A stretch of DNA of 64,000 bases, from positions 16,794,304 to 16,858,303 of the forward strand of contig OZ234496.1 of the NCBI GenBank assembly GCA_965153455.1, in the 5' to 3' direction. The DNA comes from Sphagnum compactum (Eukaryota; Bryophyta; Sphagnopsida; Sphagnales). Below the pieces are notes generated by a model, which was not told the DNA's origin, searched no databases, and saw only the letters and a program-made list of their open reading frames with translations. Of the stretch, positions 23,502 to 36,238 are shown piece by piece. Made by a program: the position numbers and the translations under genes. The number at the start of each line of letters is the position of its first letter. The stretch's first letter is position 1.

Positions 23502-23729
23502 TTAGGTTTTATTTTTCAAAAGCATAACATCCTTTAAAAAAATCCCAAGCTGCTTGTGTAAGTGGCAAGTATTTTCTAATGACAATAGTTTTGTCAAAAT
23601 ATCAACAATTTCATTTATTATAGGAATGTAATGAATGTCAATCTCTATAAATTCTTGCTTTTCCCAAATAACATAATATTGTGGGTCAATTTGTTTACTA
23701 CGATGATGAAATTCTAGATTTTTCACCAA
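23502..23729 (-). pseudogene. Copia RNase H C-terminus
   Basis: This frame of 75 codons contains NLEFHHRSKQIDPQYYVI, followed by IDIHYIPIINEIVDILTK, matching the copia pol end 'NPVFHSRTKHIDI-HF-RE' and 'VPT-DQ-ADILTKPL'. It is the best-preserved part of the element. Confidence 0.85.
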
Positions 23730-24599
23730 ACCAATTACAGTTCAATTGTCATAGAATAATGGTGTGGGGTTGCTTTGTGGCATTCCAATGCTGGACAAGA
23801 AACCATTATAGTTAGATAACATGTTTGGTAATTGCACAAGTTGAAATGTATTTAGTGGATAATGAGGTACATGTTATTTCACCATGAAATAACACCATGG
23901 TATGGCTCCATGTTCAAAAGTGAAAACATACTAGGTGTGTGTGACTTGTGATCATTTTGATCTCTTGTAAAATTTGTGTCACAAAATTTTCTTAGATGAT
24001 TGTAAAAAATCATTCCATTGTACATGATCCCATGAACTTTAGTCCCCTATAGAAAACACAATAGGCATTTTACTCCTATTTAGTGCATTTGACTAGTTTG
24101 TTTTGAAAATTGAATTGCACAATTCACAACATAGACTATGTATGACCTTGTGAATGTCATGGCATACATGAGGCATCTTATATTTGCATGTTTTTCTGAT
24201 GTAGAAGTGGGGGTGTTTCCTCTATTGTTATTATTAGACATGAATGAAGATCCATTGTGGTTATGGTTGGATTATTGTTTTGTAGCCCAAAAATGGATGG
24301 TATCAATTATGGGCCATTGCTACTTAATGTAAAGAGAACTTGATTGTTGCAATGATGATTCACCTCAAAATAGATGTAATAATTGTTTGTTCCTTACATC
24401 ATTTCAAAACATATGAGTTAATTTTGATTCATTAGTTGAATAATTAATCTAATTTTCAACAAAAATCCTTGTCATTGTCTCAATATGCCCATTGTTATGA
24501 TAGACACATGAGTCAACACTACTTGCCACCAAATTGCATCTGTCAAAAAATAATCAAAAGTGGTTCCATTGCCTTGATACCTACTTGGAGTTATATATG

Positions 24600-25560
24600 C
24601 TTTTTGTTAAGGGTATAAATTCGTAAGCTAATTAATGCCCATGGGCATCCTAGTAACTAAAGGGTTACTAATGGTAATAACTTACCATCTTTTACTAAAG
24701 GATGAAGCTAATGGGATTAGTTTGATGAATGGTTAGTGGTAATCCACCAATCATGTGAGGATCTATAGAAGGATAAGGAGGGCCTATTTCATGAAAGGCA
24801 TGTGGACCTTGTGTGGTGTGGGAGAAGGGATATTAGGACAAGGATAAGAGGGGATTGTGGATGATTCCTTTGTATTCAAGATTATGATTATTCTATATTG
24901 GATGTGGCTAGAATAGTCTTCTTGGGGAAGAAATATGTATGTGACATGGGAGAGTGAGGAGAAGAGTATGGAAGTAGAATGTATTCATGTCATCGTAATG
25001 AAAAATGGTTGATGGATTCTCATAATTCTTATTAGTGTTTGGTTCTACTTAGAGGATGAAAAGAAAGGAGAGAATAGTTGATATTAATATTACATATAAT
25101 TTTTTATTTTAATGTATTATTTTTTAAATAATATTTTTATTTTCCATCCACTTTTTATTTTAGTTTCTAACTAAGAACTATTTTATACCACATGATGGTA
25201 GCTACCATTGGAAGGTAGCAACAAAGAGGTAGATTTAATATTTGAGGCCTAAAGAGAGTGGAAAGCTATTGTAGATGGTAAGCAATAATGACATAGGTTT
25301 TACATGTGTTGCAGATGGTAAATATCAACCACAAAAGCGCTATAGGTGCTGCAAATGGTAGGTAAGAGCTACATGAGGTCTACAAATGGTTAAGGGTTTT
25401 TTTCAAGTCTATAGAAGACAATAATTGTTGTGGGGTGATAGTTATAGCATGATGTTAGGCAAACAGAAGGTAGTTGCTATCCTCAAGTTTTTCCATTTTT
25501 CTTTTTATTTCTTTTCTACCCAATAACCCTTTCCTTGATGGTAATTAGGTTGTTGAATCT
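24600..25560. other. Non-coding insert-like stretch inside the copia element
   Basis: No copia motif could be read here. At 25270-25392 the phrase TGTAGATGGTA, TTGCAGATGGTA, CTGCAAATGGTA and CTACAAATGG recurs about every 40-52 bases, a short imperfect tandem repeat. Confidence 0.4.
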
Positions 25561-25699
25561 TGCAATTTTACGTTTTCCTTGAATTTTCACATCATTAACA
25601 CATCATTCCCATACCCTTCTAGTTGTTCAATATAAAATTATACATTCAATTTTCCATATAGAAAAAGGTGGGCACATCATACTATATTATGTGCATATC

Positions 25700-25980
25700 A
25701 TGGGTTGATATAAAGAAAAAATGCTCCAAATTGAATCATGCTTCATCATAGGAGTGAATGTTTCATTGTAATAAAATCCATGCACATGTGTGTAACCCTT
25801 CACAATTGGCGTCACTTTTTATTGCTTTAGAATCCCATCAATCTTGCTTTGATTTGACAATCTTTCATCTTGAGGATGATGGCATCAACTCCCAAGTAGA
25901 ATTGACCAACAAAGATTTAAATATTCATCATCCATTGTTCCCTTCCATTTAGACATGTCAAGTGATTGAACTTCTTGTTA
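25700..25980 (-). pseudogene. Copia reverse transcriptase fragment
   Basis: The minus-strand reading gives VKGYTHVHGFYYNETFTP, the copia RT motif usually read 'VAKGYTQ--GIDY-ETFAPV', preceded by a KW-containing stretch. Several stops interrupt it. Confidence 0.75.
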
Positions 25981-26388
25981 TGTTTTTTACTAGATACTTG
26001 ATGAGTATATGTGTTGCACACTTGTGAGTTGTCTAGGTGGATGACAATTTTGTCCCATTCTTTGTATCTCTATGGAGCTTGTCATGTTCTTTGTGGTTAC
26101 TAAATTAATCTTTCAATGTTCTCAACATTGGTAAAGTTGTCAAGTTTTGCTAGTGGCTCCACATCCACAAACGCTAGATCAAGTCTGTTAGAATTCACAT
26201 GTTCCAAGGCAACCAATAGGCTTAATTATCTTTTGTTCTTAACCCATCACGTTAATGATTATTGGCACCTTCTACATCATTTGATTAATTGTCTACATTT
26301 CCTATATTTGGCACAAACCTTTAAACAACATGTTTTCCCACTAACACATGCAATTACTATTGTGAATTAATAAGAGACTTCTTGAGTA

Positions 26389-26974
26389 ACACAACAACAC
26401 ATTATGGGTTTTTTGATTGGTCAAAGAAATGACTATTGTCCTTTTCGACTATAGTTGTAACTACTTGGTCACAAAAACCACTATGTAGTTGTAAAGGCCA
26501 TTGAAATGTTGTGTGATGTCATGATTAGTTAACCTAAGTTAAGCAAGGTTAATTTTTGGCTAAGCACTAGGCTAGGTTGACTTTTGGCTATGCTATTTAT
26601 TTGGGCTAAATTAGGTTGACTTTTGGTCATGTGCAATGATTTATAATGTGTTTATAAATTTTTGACACATGTTATCCATCCATCAAAACGTCTTTTGTAA
26701 CATTTAGTTGAATAAAACAACTAAGTTGAGATGACATGCACTTTACACATTACATCAAAGTTAATGATGACATGGAATTTCATTATTATAAGAAAAATTA
26801 AAAAAATTCATCGTTAAAAAACAACTAAGGTTTGCAACTAAAATTCCCTTGTGATTAAATGGGTGAAATGACATGGGTTTAACAACTTAGTAGTCTCTAG
26901 TCACATATGTCCTTCCTAATTAATAAATACTTGTAAAACCTAGTCGCAAAATTCAAGATGTGTTGTTGTGCAAG
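26389..26974. mobile_element. MITE-like insertion inside the copia element (586 bp)
   Basis: The ends are CACAACAACACAT at 26389 and its reverse complement ATGTGTTGTTGTG at 26974. There is no coding sequence inside and no copia motif. Words such as TAGTTGTAACTACTTGG recur. No clear target duplication is seen. Superfamily not assigned. Confidence 0.5.
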
Positions 26975-27129
26975 CTTAGTTTTTGATGTGTTTTCACTCC
27001 ACATTTGTGGAAATGGAAATCTTTTGAGCCCACTTGGGTTCCATAATTGGTACCCCTTCTTATCTTTTCATATATGAAGAACAACATGGTGTTGTGCATT
27101 TGGGTTTAATTTTTTTTTTGTTCCTTTGG

Positions 27130-27560
27130 CACACATTGTTTAAATATAAACCATCAAAACACTCAAAAGTATGAGATGTTTGGTTGTTTACCACTCCATT
27201 GTTCATATGGTGTAGATCCAACCAATGTTTTTGTTGCTATGTAATTTAATGCATGAACCATTTTGTTAATAACTTCAACCTTAAGGAATTTTGGTAGGCC
27301 TCTTACATGTAATATGCTACATGTTGCCTCCATGACAATTTTGTTGTCATGTTTGATGAAGCCATTTTGTCATGGGCATAGGTAACACTATATTCTTATT
27401 TGATGCCCTATTCTTACAAGTACAAGTTGAACTCTTTGTTTACATACTCTCCTCCTTGATTTGAACAAAATCTTGTTACATTAGATTTCCTTTCATTCTA
27501 GATTCAATTTAACAAATTTATGAAACATGCAAATGTCTCTAATTTGTGCTTTATGAAACA
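27130..27560 (-). pseudogene. Copia integrase core fragment
   Basis: The minus-strand reading gives GGEYVNKEF (about 27463-27431), the 'DRGGEY-S-EF' region, then LPKFL..VEVINKMVHALNYI, and TPYEQWSGKQPN (about 27210-27170), the copia 'TPYE-W-GKKP' signature. Stops are scattered. Confidence 0.8.
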
Positions 27561-28699
27561 CACAAACTTAACTCTTATATAATCAACTTTGAAAATGACA
27601 TAATATTAAAAGGCTACCCCTCCCACATTAGATTGTGTGAACCCATGGTAGCACATAAGTAAAAATGGATTAACTTTCTAGGTGTGTTGCATCTTTATTT
27701 CTTAGGTCTACTGGGTATAAATGACAATGTGTTTTCCAAGTTTACACCCTTCATAAATTTTTTCACTTTTTGATATTTTATCAAATATTTCCAAACCTTG
27801 AATAGTTTAATTTCAATACATATTTTTTAGGGTTGAGAAATTCAAGTGAACATATCACTTATGTTAAATAACCAAATTTGGTTTGACTTTTTCATGACTT
27901 GTAATAGAGGTTATTTGAACATCTATCAACTCCACTGATTCCATTGGTGGTAAACCTTTGCATTCAACTTTTGGGTTTTTTTTAAGTGTACCAAAATCTT
28001 GTCATAACATCACCATTTTTTGACTTTTTTGCCTAATCCTTTTTTACCATGTAGAAACACATTTATGGATGTTTATGATGGAATTTAGAATTGTAATGGT
28101 TTAGAATATAGTCTTTTTGAAATATTTGATAACTTTTGACTAATTATTTTTTATGGGGATTAAAATATAGGGTAAAAAAAGATTGTATAAAGGACTAAGC
28201 CATTTTCGTCCTATGTGGTACACCTTAAAGGATTCTCACCCTTTTACGTCTTCCCATTGGGGTGTCCATCCAACATTATAACATCAACAACAATCATGTC
28301 AATCATTGTGAAAATGTCGTCATCAAATTAAATCATAATCCTTTGAATTGTTGTTTGCTTCATTAAAAGAAAAAAATTCCTACTTTTAAAGGGGAACGTA
28401 AATAATTATCTTCATCACAATGTTTTTCCAAACTCTCTTCACATTTTTAAAGATGTATATATATATCTTGTTTAGACCCAATATTGATTGTCATCTTGAA
28501 ATTATGCCATTGACTAGCTCTCTGAAGTCCTTAGAACATAATTCATCATCCATTCATGGCAATTAGATATATGTTATGTGGCTCTTGAATCAACAAACCA
28601 ATCTACCATTCATGTTTTTTTTCCATTAATGTTTTCAATATTTTTATTCATGTTTTTGTCATCATGACTTTTGATTCATCTCAATGTTTTCTTCATCTT

Positions 28700-29540
28700 C
28701 TTTTGCAACTATGATCTTTCAAAGACTTTCCACAAATTGTGTTTTAGTTTCAGTGTCCTCCATGCTTTTTATTACATTGTCCTCATTCTTATCCTTTTGC
28801 CTTTTCTCCATCATTTTGTCCTTGTTTAGACATTTTTCAACTTGATGACTAGATACTTTGTAATTGTGACATTTAGTCCAACACTTGTTTAGCTCTTTAA
28901 TATAATTGTTATCTTGCTTCTTCTCAAATGTCTCCTTCAATGCATGCTCTTTATGTTAAAGCCATTTGATGAGAAAAATGTCTTGTTTCTTTCTAACACC
29001 TAATTCCCATTCTACATCTTGATCATGCTTTTAGGCTTCAAGAATCACATTGTTAATGCACATGTTGTTGATTGATCTTTTAGTAAGTTGTCCCATACAC
29101 ATGCAATAAAATTGTAGTTTGGTGGCATATTGTTTAACACCTATGTACTATGCATAGACTTCAACAATATTGCTTATCCCAAATCATTTAACCTATGGGC
29201 CATGTTTTCTACATTCAAACCATGAGCATCAAAGTTGTCTCCCTCCTTCAAATTATAGCCAAAAAAATCTCCATGTAGCATGTGCACATTATCCCTAAAA
29301 TGCTGCTCATGGACAAATAAAATTTCTGCTCCACATATGTGATGTGGTCTTGCACTTGATTATATTTAAATGTTGTTCATCCACATGGGTTCCAATGAGC
29401 ATTCATCTCCATTTGGTACTTCCATAAGCTCAAATTCTGTTTGTTGGACCTTATCACTAATTTGTAAAGATCTTTAAGATCCATCTTTCACTAAACAATG
29501 CACTTATTCTTATGCTATTTTATCAAACTTGTGGGCCCAT
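28700..29540 (-). pseudogene. Copia gag remnant
   Basis: A minus-strand gag-like reading includes a stretch ending MPPNYNFIACVWDNL and, at about 28880-28830, a degenerate zinc knuckle (CWTKCHNYK..SHQVEKC). The frame 28940-28719 is lysine- and glutamate-rich after the knuckle. It is broken by stops upstream. Confidence 0.6.
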
Positions 29541-29546
29541 AACTTG

Positions 29547-29715
29547 ATGAAAACAAAGAAACATAAATAACAAAATACATTCACCAAACACATAATGATG
29601 ATTATATTCAATTTTGTTGTATGCATATGTGTTTAAAAGAAAACATGTTTAATGGTAGTAAGCATGCACGAACATGTTGAAAGCTCCTTTGCTCTCTAGC
29701 TTATTATCAAGGCTT
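29547..29715 (-). repeat. Copia 5' LTR remnant, truncated
   Basis: It matches the 3' LTR at 23010-23180. It ends in TTTTCATCA followed by AGTTATGGGCCCAC, a possible degenerate initiator-tRNA primer site. At 29716 it is cut by the GTGGAGGTAGGCCT element. Confidence 0.5.
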
Positions 29716-31620
29716 TTTGTGGAGGTAGGCCTGAGGCCTCAAAACGCAATCTAAATTTTCAGGGCGCCACGTGGCATCATTTTTTTAGTATGGTGCCAGT
29801 GTAGGTGTTGGTTCACCCAAAGGGATTCATCAAGTGATGAAGGTAGCATAAATCTCAGAGACAACTTACATGTACATATTCACTTTTAATCTATCTCTTG
29901 ACCGGTCTTTTTTTGGTTGGCCTTTGTGTGATGGGTTCAAGATTATTTTATGCTTTCAATTCATGAATTCAGGTTCTTTTTTCCTCTTTTATGATCCAAT
30001 GGCTTTTCACAGGCTTATTTCATCTGAACGTAGTTCATTGATGAAAATTTGAAGTAAGCTGCTCAGTGCCTGTTTTGCATTAAAAAGTATCATCACTAGC
30101 AAGTTTACAAGGTAGCAATAGTTTTCTTTGGTTTTTTTTTTCCCCCCAATTTTGATGGACCTGAAGGGGCAATCATCTAAACAAAGATTTAGCCAAATTT
30201 GGTTTAAACAGGTAATAGATGGATTAGCTTGTTGAGCTTGTTAGCTCAGAATGGATTTCTCAAGCCACTTCTTAAGCCACTTCTTGCCTTGATGCCAAAT
30301 GTCAGACTTGCAACATTAATGAACCTGACCAAATGATAGATATTCATCATCATACATCAAATCTTGTACCTTCAAGCATAGTTGATTGATTTTATTGTTG
30401 CGCCTCAACATGTAGCGTCATCTATCATGACTTTTGATATCCTTGGAATTTGGTACATTCAGATGAGCAAGCTTTTTAATGCTAATTAGTATTAATTACT
30501 GTGATCACGCTTTTTAACTCTAACTAATGCATGCTAAACCAAAAGAATCATTGGTACCCATATTACATGTTCACAAGGCTTTTTCCCCATACATGGGGTT
30601 ACAACTTGAACATATCTTCAAGCACAACTTTTTTACTATCTTCAACATCATTAGCATATTGTGCCTTGGGTTTTTTTTAAGGATTTTGTGAAGTGGCCAA
30701 AGTGGCCATCATTCACAAAATAATTTAGCAAAATTTGGCTACATACATACTATATATGAAAGTAGGAAAAACCAGAGAATCCTTCTATATTCTAGGCACT
30801 CTACTGCAACTTACTCATAAAAGTCTGGCGATTTGAAAAAAAATCCCTGCAAAATCTGGTAAATTTGAAGCATTTTTTTCCATGAGAAGTCCTTTGTATA
30901 GGTAGAAATCATATTTTGAAAGAAACACGGTTGTATGGGCTCTCTTCACTTTTCACAAAACGAGGACCCATGTCCCTCATCCAGTATTTTTTATTGGCAA
31001 GTAGAAAGCTCTTCTGTGTGAATAAATACATGTCGAACTAGAAGATTCATTGGTACCCATATTACATGTGAATGCACAACTGTTGACAAGGGCTTTCAAA
31101 TTAATTATTCAACACACATGTGTTGAAACTATGCTTGTATATGTGGAGTTGTCCAACTATTTAGTGGAAAACATATGAAATTGATTGAAGTGCTTGTGGA
31201 CAAAAAAGGTTATGGGTGAAATATTTGAAGACCAGATTTTTTGTCCAAATGTACATAAGGGGAATGTAAAGAGAGCTCCTTCAAGCCCCATTGTTGGGCC
31301 TATGCAAGTCCTAAACATTAACAGGACTAGGTCATTTCGGCTGCGAGGACTAGGTCATTTGGGCTGCGTGCTAGCCCATGTTTTACGACATCAAAAAATT
31401 CAGGCAGAATTCTGTATATTTTGGTAAGCACAAAAAGAATTCAAGCAAACGCAGCAGTACATGCAATTAATTTAGGATGTGGGCAGCCAGAATAATGTTT
31501 TGACAACTCCTGCACCTGTCCATCATGGTTGTGGACCCATTATGCTTAGTCTACACTGATGTCAGGAATAAGCTCATTCTTCTGAGTCTGCTCACAAAAT
31601 GGCAGGTAGCACTTTGTATC
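29716..31620 (+). mobile_element. Diverged relative of the inverted-repeat arm
   Basis: It starts GTGGAGGTAGGCCTGAGG. It then follows the right arm's order at lower similarity: AAGCCACTTCTTG..GATGCC (30275), GCCTCAACATG (30400), GCTAATTAGTATTAATT (30480), AAAGTGGCCATCATTCACAAA (30697), CATGTCCCTCATCCAGTATT (30969) and TAGTCTACACTGATG..TCTGAGTCTGCTCACAAAAT (31545-31600). It lacks the terminal GGGACCAACTAGTT. No gene is recognised; plus frames at 31185-31427 and 31525-31785 match no family I know. Confidence 0.7.
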
Positions 31621-31785
31621 GTTGACAGTTACGACGACACCTTCTACCTTGAAGGACGGAACAGCTTGGAATACCCATTTCAAATGATGGGTGGAAAACT
31701 AGTATTGAGTCTTGACAAGAGAGACCACAAGAGTAAAGTGGGTGTGATGTATGATCCGTTTGTTGGGATGATCCTTGCTTTCTGA

Positions 31786-32941
31786 AGGCTGCTATTCTCC
31801 ACCAGGTAAAGACTGAAAGACTGAACCAGTTTAGTGTGAGCTATAGATACAAGATACATGATGGCATATGTTGGTACCCCTAAACTTGATCCTTTAAGTT
31901 TGTGTGCATCTTGGTCTACTTGGTTCAGACCTTTGACCTAGTCGTGTATTAGTGGCCAAAAATAGACATGTGGCATTGCTTGAGAGCTTCCCCCACCACA
32001 AAAAGATCAAGGATTCAATATAGGGTAATGGCCAATACTAGTGACCACATCTTGTGCAATGAAAAACAACAAACTCCATAGCCTTTCCATTCATTGATAT
32101 TATAGTTATCAAAACACGTTGGAACTTTAGCAACATGAAATTTCCCAAAAAAAACTAATTCACATTTTTTTCCTCCAGTTTTGCTATGCGCAATAAAATG
32201 TTGCTTCATATTACCATAACGGCCTCACATGATGCACACAACATGAACTTTCAACTTTTGGTGTTCGGCCTCTTTTTATGTGAAAATTAATCCAGGTCCT
32301 TGAAATCATAATTCAGTGTTCCTCCAGACTTTTAACATCCAAATTATATTAACAATGAATGCATGTTGGAAAGCACTTTTTGGAGGATTGTCAAGCCTCC
32401 CACATTAGGTCCATGCTGGGGAGGTTACTTCCATTTCAATCCAAACAAAAACCCAAAAAAATATAGGGTTCAACTTATTGGAGTTTAAAAAATATATAGT
32501 TTACTTAATTTATGCAAATTGGATGTCTGTAATTTTCTATTGAAATACAATTTTTTTCATTATTTCTTAGCATATCAAAAAATATTTTTCCATTTGAAGG
32601 GCTTGCTAAAATATACAGGGAGTGGCCTCCCCATGGGTCCATGAACATTAAGTTGAATTTGTTGGCAAATAGCTCAATCTGTTGTAGAACATGTCTAGCC
32701 CTTTCAGGGGTGTCATTAAAGGTGTTTAAATATCACAGATTTCAATTGAATCTTTTGTGACATGCAAATTGCATTTTGAAGGCAATAGATCCTAAAAACA
32801 TTTGCCTTTGGATGCCTTTGGAGAGGGTAAGAAGCAACATTTTCAAGCTAAACCACAATTTGTTGGACGTGATTGCGCAATTCATTTGTGCAATCATCCA
32901 TTTCTAAAGGTGGCTCTTTCTCTGCTAGCTAAAGAATTTGA
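31786..32941. other. Interior flank of right arm, with possible zinc-finger scrap
   Basis: On the minus strand about 32290-32130 reads VCIM-stop-GRYGNMKQHFIAHSK and then GGKKC, spaced like a BED/C2H2 finger (C..C..H..H..C) of hAT proteins, with a stop in place of the second Cys. This is weak. The rest shows no gene. A plus frame (32802-33005) crosses the arm boundary at 32942 and is not credible. Confidence 0.3.
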
Positions 32942-34145
32942 GGCTGAACCAGTATACATGTATGACAATTTATATTATTTAAGAAAACACCAAAATTCCA
33001 ACTAAACCATAACTTGCACCATAACAAAATAAAATGAGACATATAAAAATTTAATTAGAATAGACCCTTCAAACTAAACGAAGTAAGGAGAATGCATTGA
33101 ACCCTTTCTTATGACATGCATTAGTTTTTGCTTTGTGGCCAATGTGTCTGCCTTTTAAAATCCTGAATGATTTGCCAAGCTCTCCAATGCATGCCCAGCT
33201 AAATTAATCATTGGTACTGAGTGCAAAAAAGGCTCCAAGCCAAACTTGCCACATTAACAGTCTTTTCAATGCCAATTTTGTGATGTAGGCGAAGTGGGGA
33301 TCGGCCAAATCTGGCTATAGACCAGATATGAAAGTTAACAAAGGAAAAACTCTATTTACTTGGTTACCCACTAGAATTTATCATTAAAAAATGGTGATTT
33401 GGAATTTTTGGGATTTGGTGAATTTGAGTTAGTTTTTCCAAGAATGTCCCTCAGATCAGGGTTTGTTTTTTAAAAAAATTCATAAGAGAATTGGTGAAAT
33501 CCCCCCCCCCCCCCCCTACCCCAAAATGGCAAAATTAGATGAATTCATTCTGGAATAGCACATGTTCCCAAAATTTTCTTAAATGTTTTGTCAAAAATTG
33601 ACCAGAATTTTTGGGAAAAAAACAAATCACTACTTTGTATGGGACGAAATCATATTCTTTTCCCGTTGGACTTTGGTGAAAATTCCTGAGTAGAAAAATC
33701 ATTGCCAAATGGACTGGTTTGCATTTTCACAAAACATTTTGCCTATTGCTGCAAATCCCAGTGGCCACATCTTAGATCGAGTAGTGTTTCTATGTATTTG
33801 CACTAGTTTTGCCGAATTTCTCATCATATTTTGGTTTTAAGTCTAATTCTGTGGCCCATGGATAATAGGTTTTCATTGGAAAAATTGGAACTAGACATAA
33901 ACCAACATCCTATGAGAACCAAATGAGATGCCCCTTTCACTCGTCCTGGTGCTTTTGTGCCCCCAAGCTCCGCACACCTTTTAACATTTAACTCTTCTCA
34001 ACCTACACATTCTCGCGACACATTGGGTTGGCAAAAAGTCTTCCAACTGTTTTTTGGATTTGATATGCCTCCCTACCGTTGATAAGCTAAGACAAACTTA
34101 GTCTAATGGGGACCCTTTCAGAGGAGCCAACTCCCCAGACAATTC

Positions 34146-34491
34146 AGGCACAGTGAACCAACACCGCCATCCACTGGATGCCTGTTATTGTAGAGTTGTG
34201 GATGAACCTCAACTGAGTTAATATTTAGTTTCACCTTGGTAAGCAATTTTGTAGGAAATATAGAGGTAGATAGGTAGGAAAGTAGGTAACTACTAAGTAA
34301 GCCGATGGTTTATACATAGGTAAGGGCTGTTTTTCTTACCTACTAAGAACCTGCATGTGGGTTCTTAGTGTAGTCAGGTAAATAAAAAATCAGCTGAGCT
34401 AACCACCAAGGGAACTCAATAGAAAAATATTTCTTGACCACTCACCATTCATCCTTCATGGTGCACTGGTGGGTCCTGGTTCACTATGGCC
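34146..34491 (+). mobile_element. MITE family 2, right-arm mirror of 8097-8439
   Basis: The flanks are AGACAATTC (34137-34145) and AGACAACTC (34492-34500), the 9-bp target duplication with one substitution. The termini and central hairpin are as in the left-arm copy. Confidence 0.65.
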
Positions 34492-35846
34492 AGACAACTC
34501 CAAGTTGTTCCAAAACATCCCAAGAAACAACAATAAATGGATGTTTCGAGACCACACAAAACCAACTGTTTGGATAGGAAACAACTTAGAAGATTAACTT
34601 CCCATGGTGCCATGGGGGTCCTAGCACAAGGCCCACCTTGAATGAGATGAGCTTCTCCAAAGGGGCATGTTACCAGACATTGGATGCCAACCTTCAAGGT
34701 AGAGACACTACCAAGCACCCCAGAAGGGGCTTTTTCCCTACATTATAGGGTCTTGTGAAGTTCTCTCTAGAGACATTTCTGACATAACTAAAGGATTCAC
34801 TTGGGCTTCACCATACTATGCTAACTCCCATGTGTTTCCAATTTAGTATATTGAAAGTTTATCATCTGTATGGATGTCATTTCAAGGGTAGTTCCACCAT
34901 TAATCCAGGTTTCAGTTTTTACGCCGAGCAAACATTGCTCCTTGCAATTGTTTGGTGGGTAGGTCTGTTTTGGGAGTTGGGTCCCATGCTTGGCTCGTCT
35001 CAATTGGCCCTGCACCCTCGGAACACTCCCTTCTCAGTCCTTGCCTTACAAATTAAAGCAAGGGCTTCCTCATTCGGCTCCTTTTTAACTCTTTATTGAT
35101 GCAGAATTGACCCAACTTGCCAACTTTGTGGCAACTGCATTTTGCAGCATTTCCCTTGCAGTCTCCGTCATTCCAAGGCAATGAACCATCTTGGATGTCA
35201 GGAATGTTGTTGGGGATGCAAATACCAAGTATGGTGAAGCTAATCTAAGAATTGAGTAAAACTATTTGATGGGAAGGGTGGGCACCCTTTTCCTTCAAAG
35301 TTCAAAGCAATGAACAACACTGAAGAAAATTCATAAACTCAAGACTGGAAACCATAGACACCAATAATCTTCCTAAGCTTCTAGCATTGGGCATTCTTAC
35401 AATAGATGTAGTATGTGAGCACATTGGAGTGGCATGACCAGTGTTTTTCTTCAATTTGTCATATTGAAAATTTGGTGATTTTTCAAGAAATTAACAAAAT
35501 TAGCTGAATTTACACAAGAATTATATCCCAAAAAATTGTGAATTTTTAGTTTTGAAATGAAAAACATTGTAGAGTAAAAACGACAGTGGACATGACCTCA
35601 TCCAAAACTTTTGTGAAAAACTTATGTATGTATTGGTTTCCTAAAGCCATATTGCTGTTTTCCCAGTGTTGCAATATGGCACATTATAAATGCATTAAAA
35701 AAATTTCAGGCATGAATCACCAGAATTCTATCTCTGGGTGAAAAAAGCGAAACCTTAAAATTTTCAACTTTCCTACTTTGAAATCGCCAAATTTGGCTAC
35801 ATCTTCTTATGGTTGATGGCCCTAAGTAACAACCCATGTAATAGCC

Positions 35847-36238
35847 CCACAGTGAACCAGCACCTGCCAGCGCACCATGAAGGATGAATGGTAAGTGGTC
35901 AGCGGACAGTTTTCTGTTGGGTTCCAGTTCGTTAGGTAACCATAGGGGGTTAGCTAAGTTGCTTTTTTTTTCTACCTACCTACTAACAACCTGCATGACA
36001 ACCCACAAGCAGGTTGTTAGTAGATAGGTAGCGAAAACAGCCCTTGACTATGTATACACTATCCACAGACCTAGTAGTTACCTATTTTCTCCCTATCTAC
36101 CTGTACATGAGACCTAATTCCTACAAATTTGATTCCCCAGATGAAACCAAATATTAACTCAGTTGAGGTTCCATCCACAACTGAGTTATAAGATGCATCC
36201 AGTGGATGGTGCACTGGTGGGTCATAGTTTACTGTGGC
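35847..36238 (-). mobile_element. MITE family 2, right-arm mirror of 6333-6724
   Basis: Exact mirror position. The same central hairpin (about 35971-36029) and the same termini. Confidence 0.6.

Larger units (their letters stand above)
23010..29715 (-). mobile_element. Ty1/copia retrotransposon, decayed, minus strand
   Basis: LTR remnants at both ends frame, in minus-strand order, gag (about 29540-28700), integrase (about 27560-27130), reverse transcriptase (about 25980-25700) and RNase H end (23729-23502). The order gag-integrase-RT-RNase H defines copia. All domains carry stops and frameshifts. The element is interrupted by a MITE-like insertion (26389-26974) and by a non-coding stretch with about 52-bp repeats (25270-25392). 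Its 5' LTR is cut at 29716 by another repeat. Confidence 0.85.

Noticed and set aside
32802-33005. Plus frame of 67 codons
   Set aside because: It crosses the arm boundary at 32942, so its second half is mirrored non-coding arm sequence.
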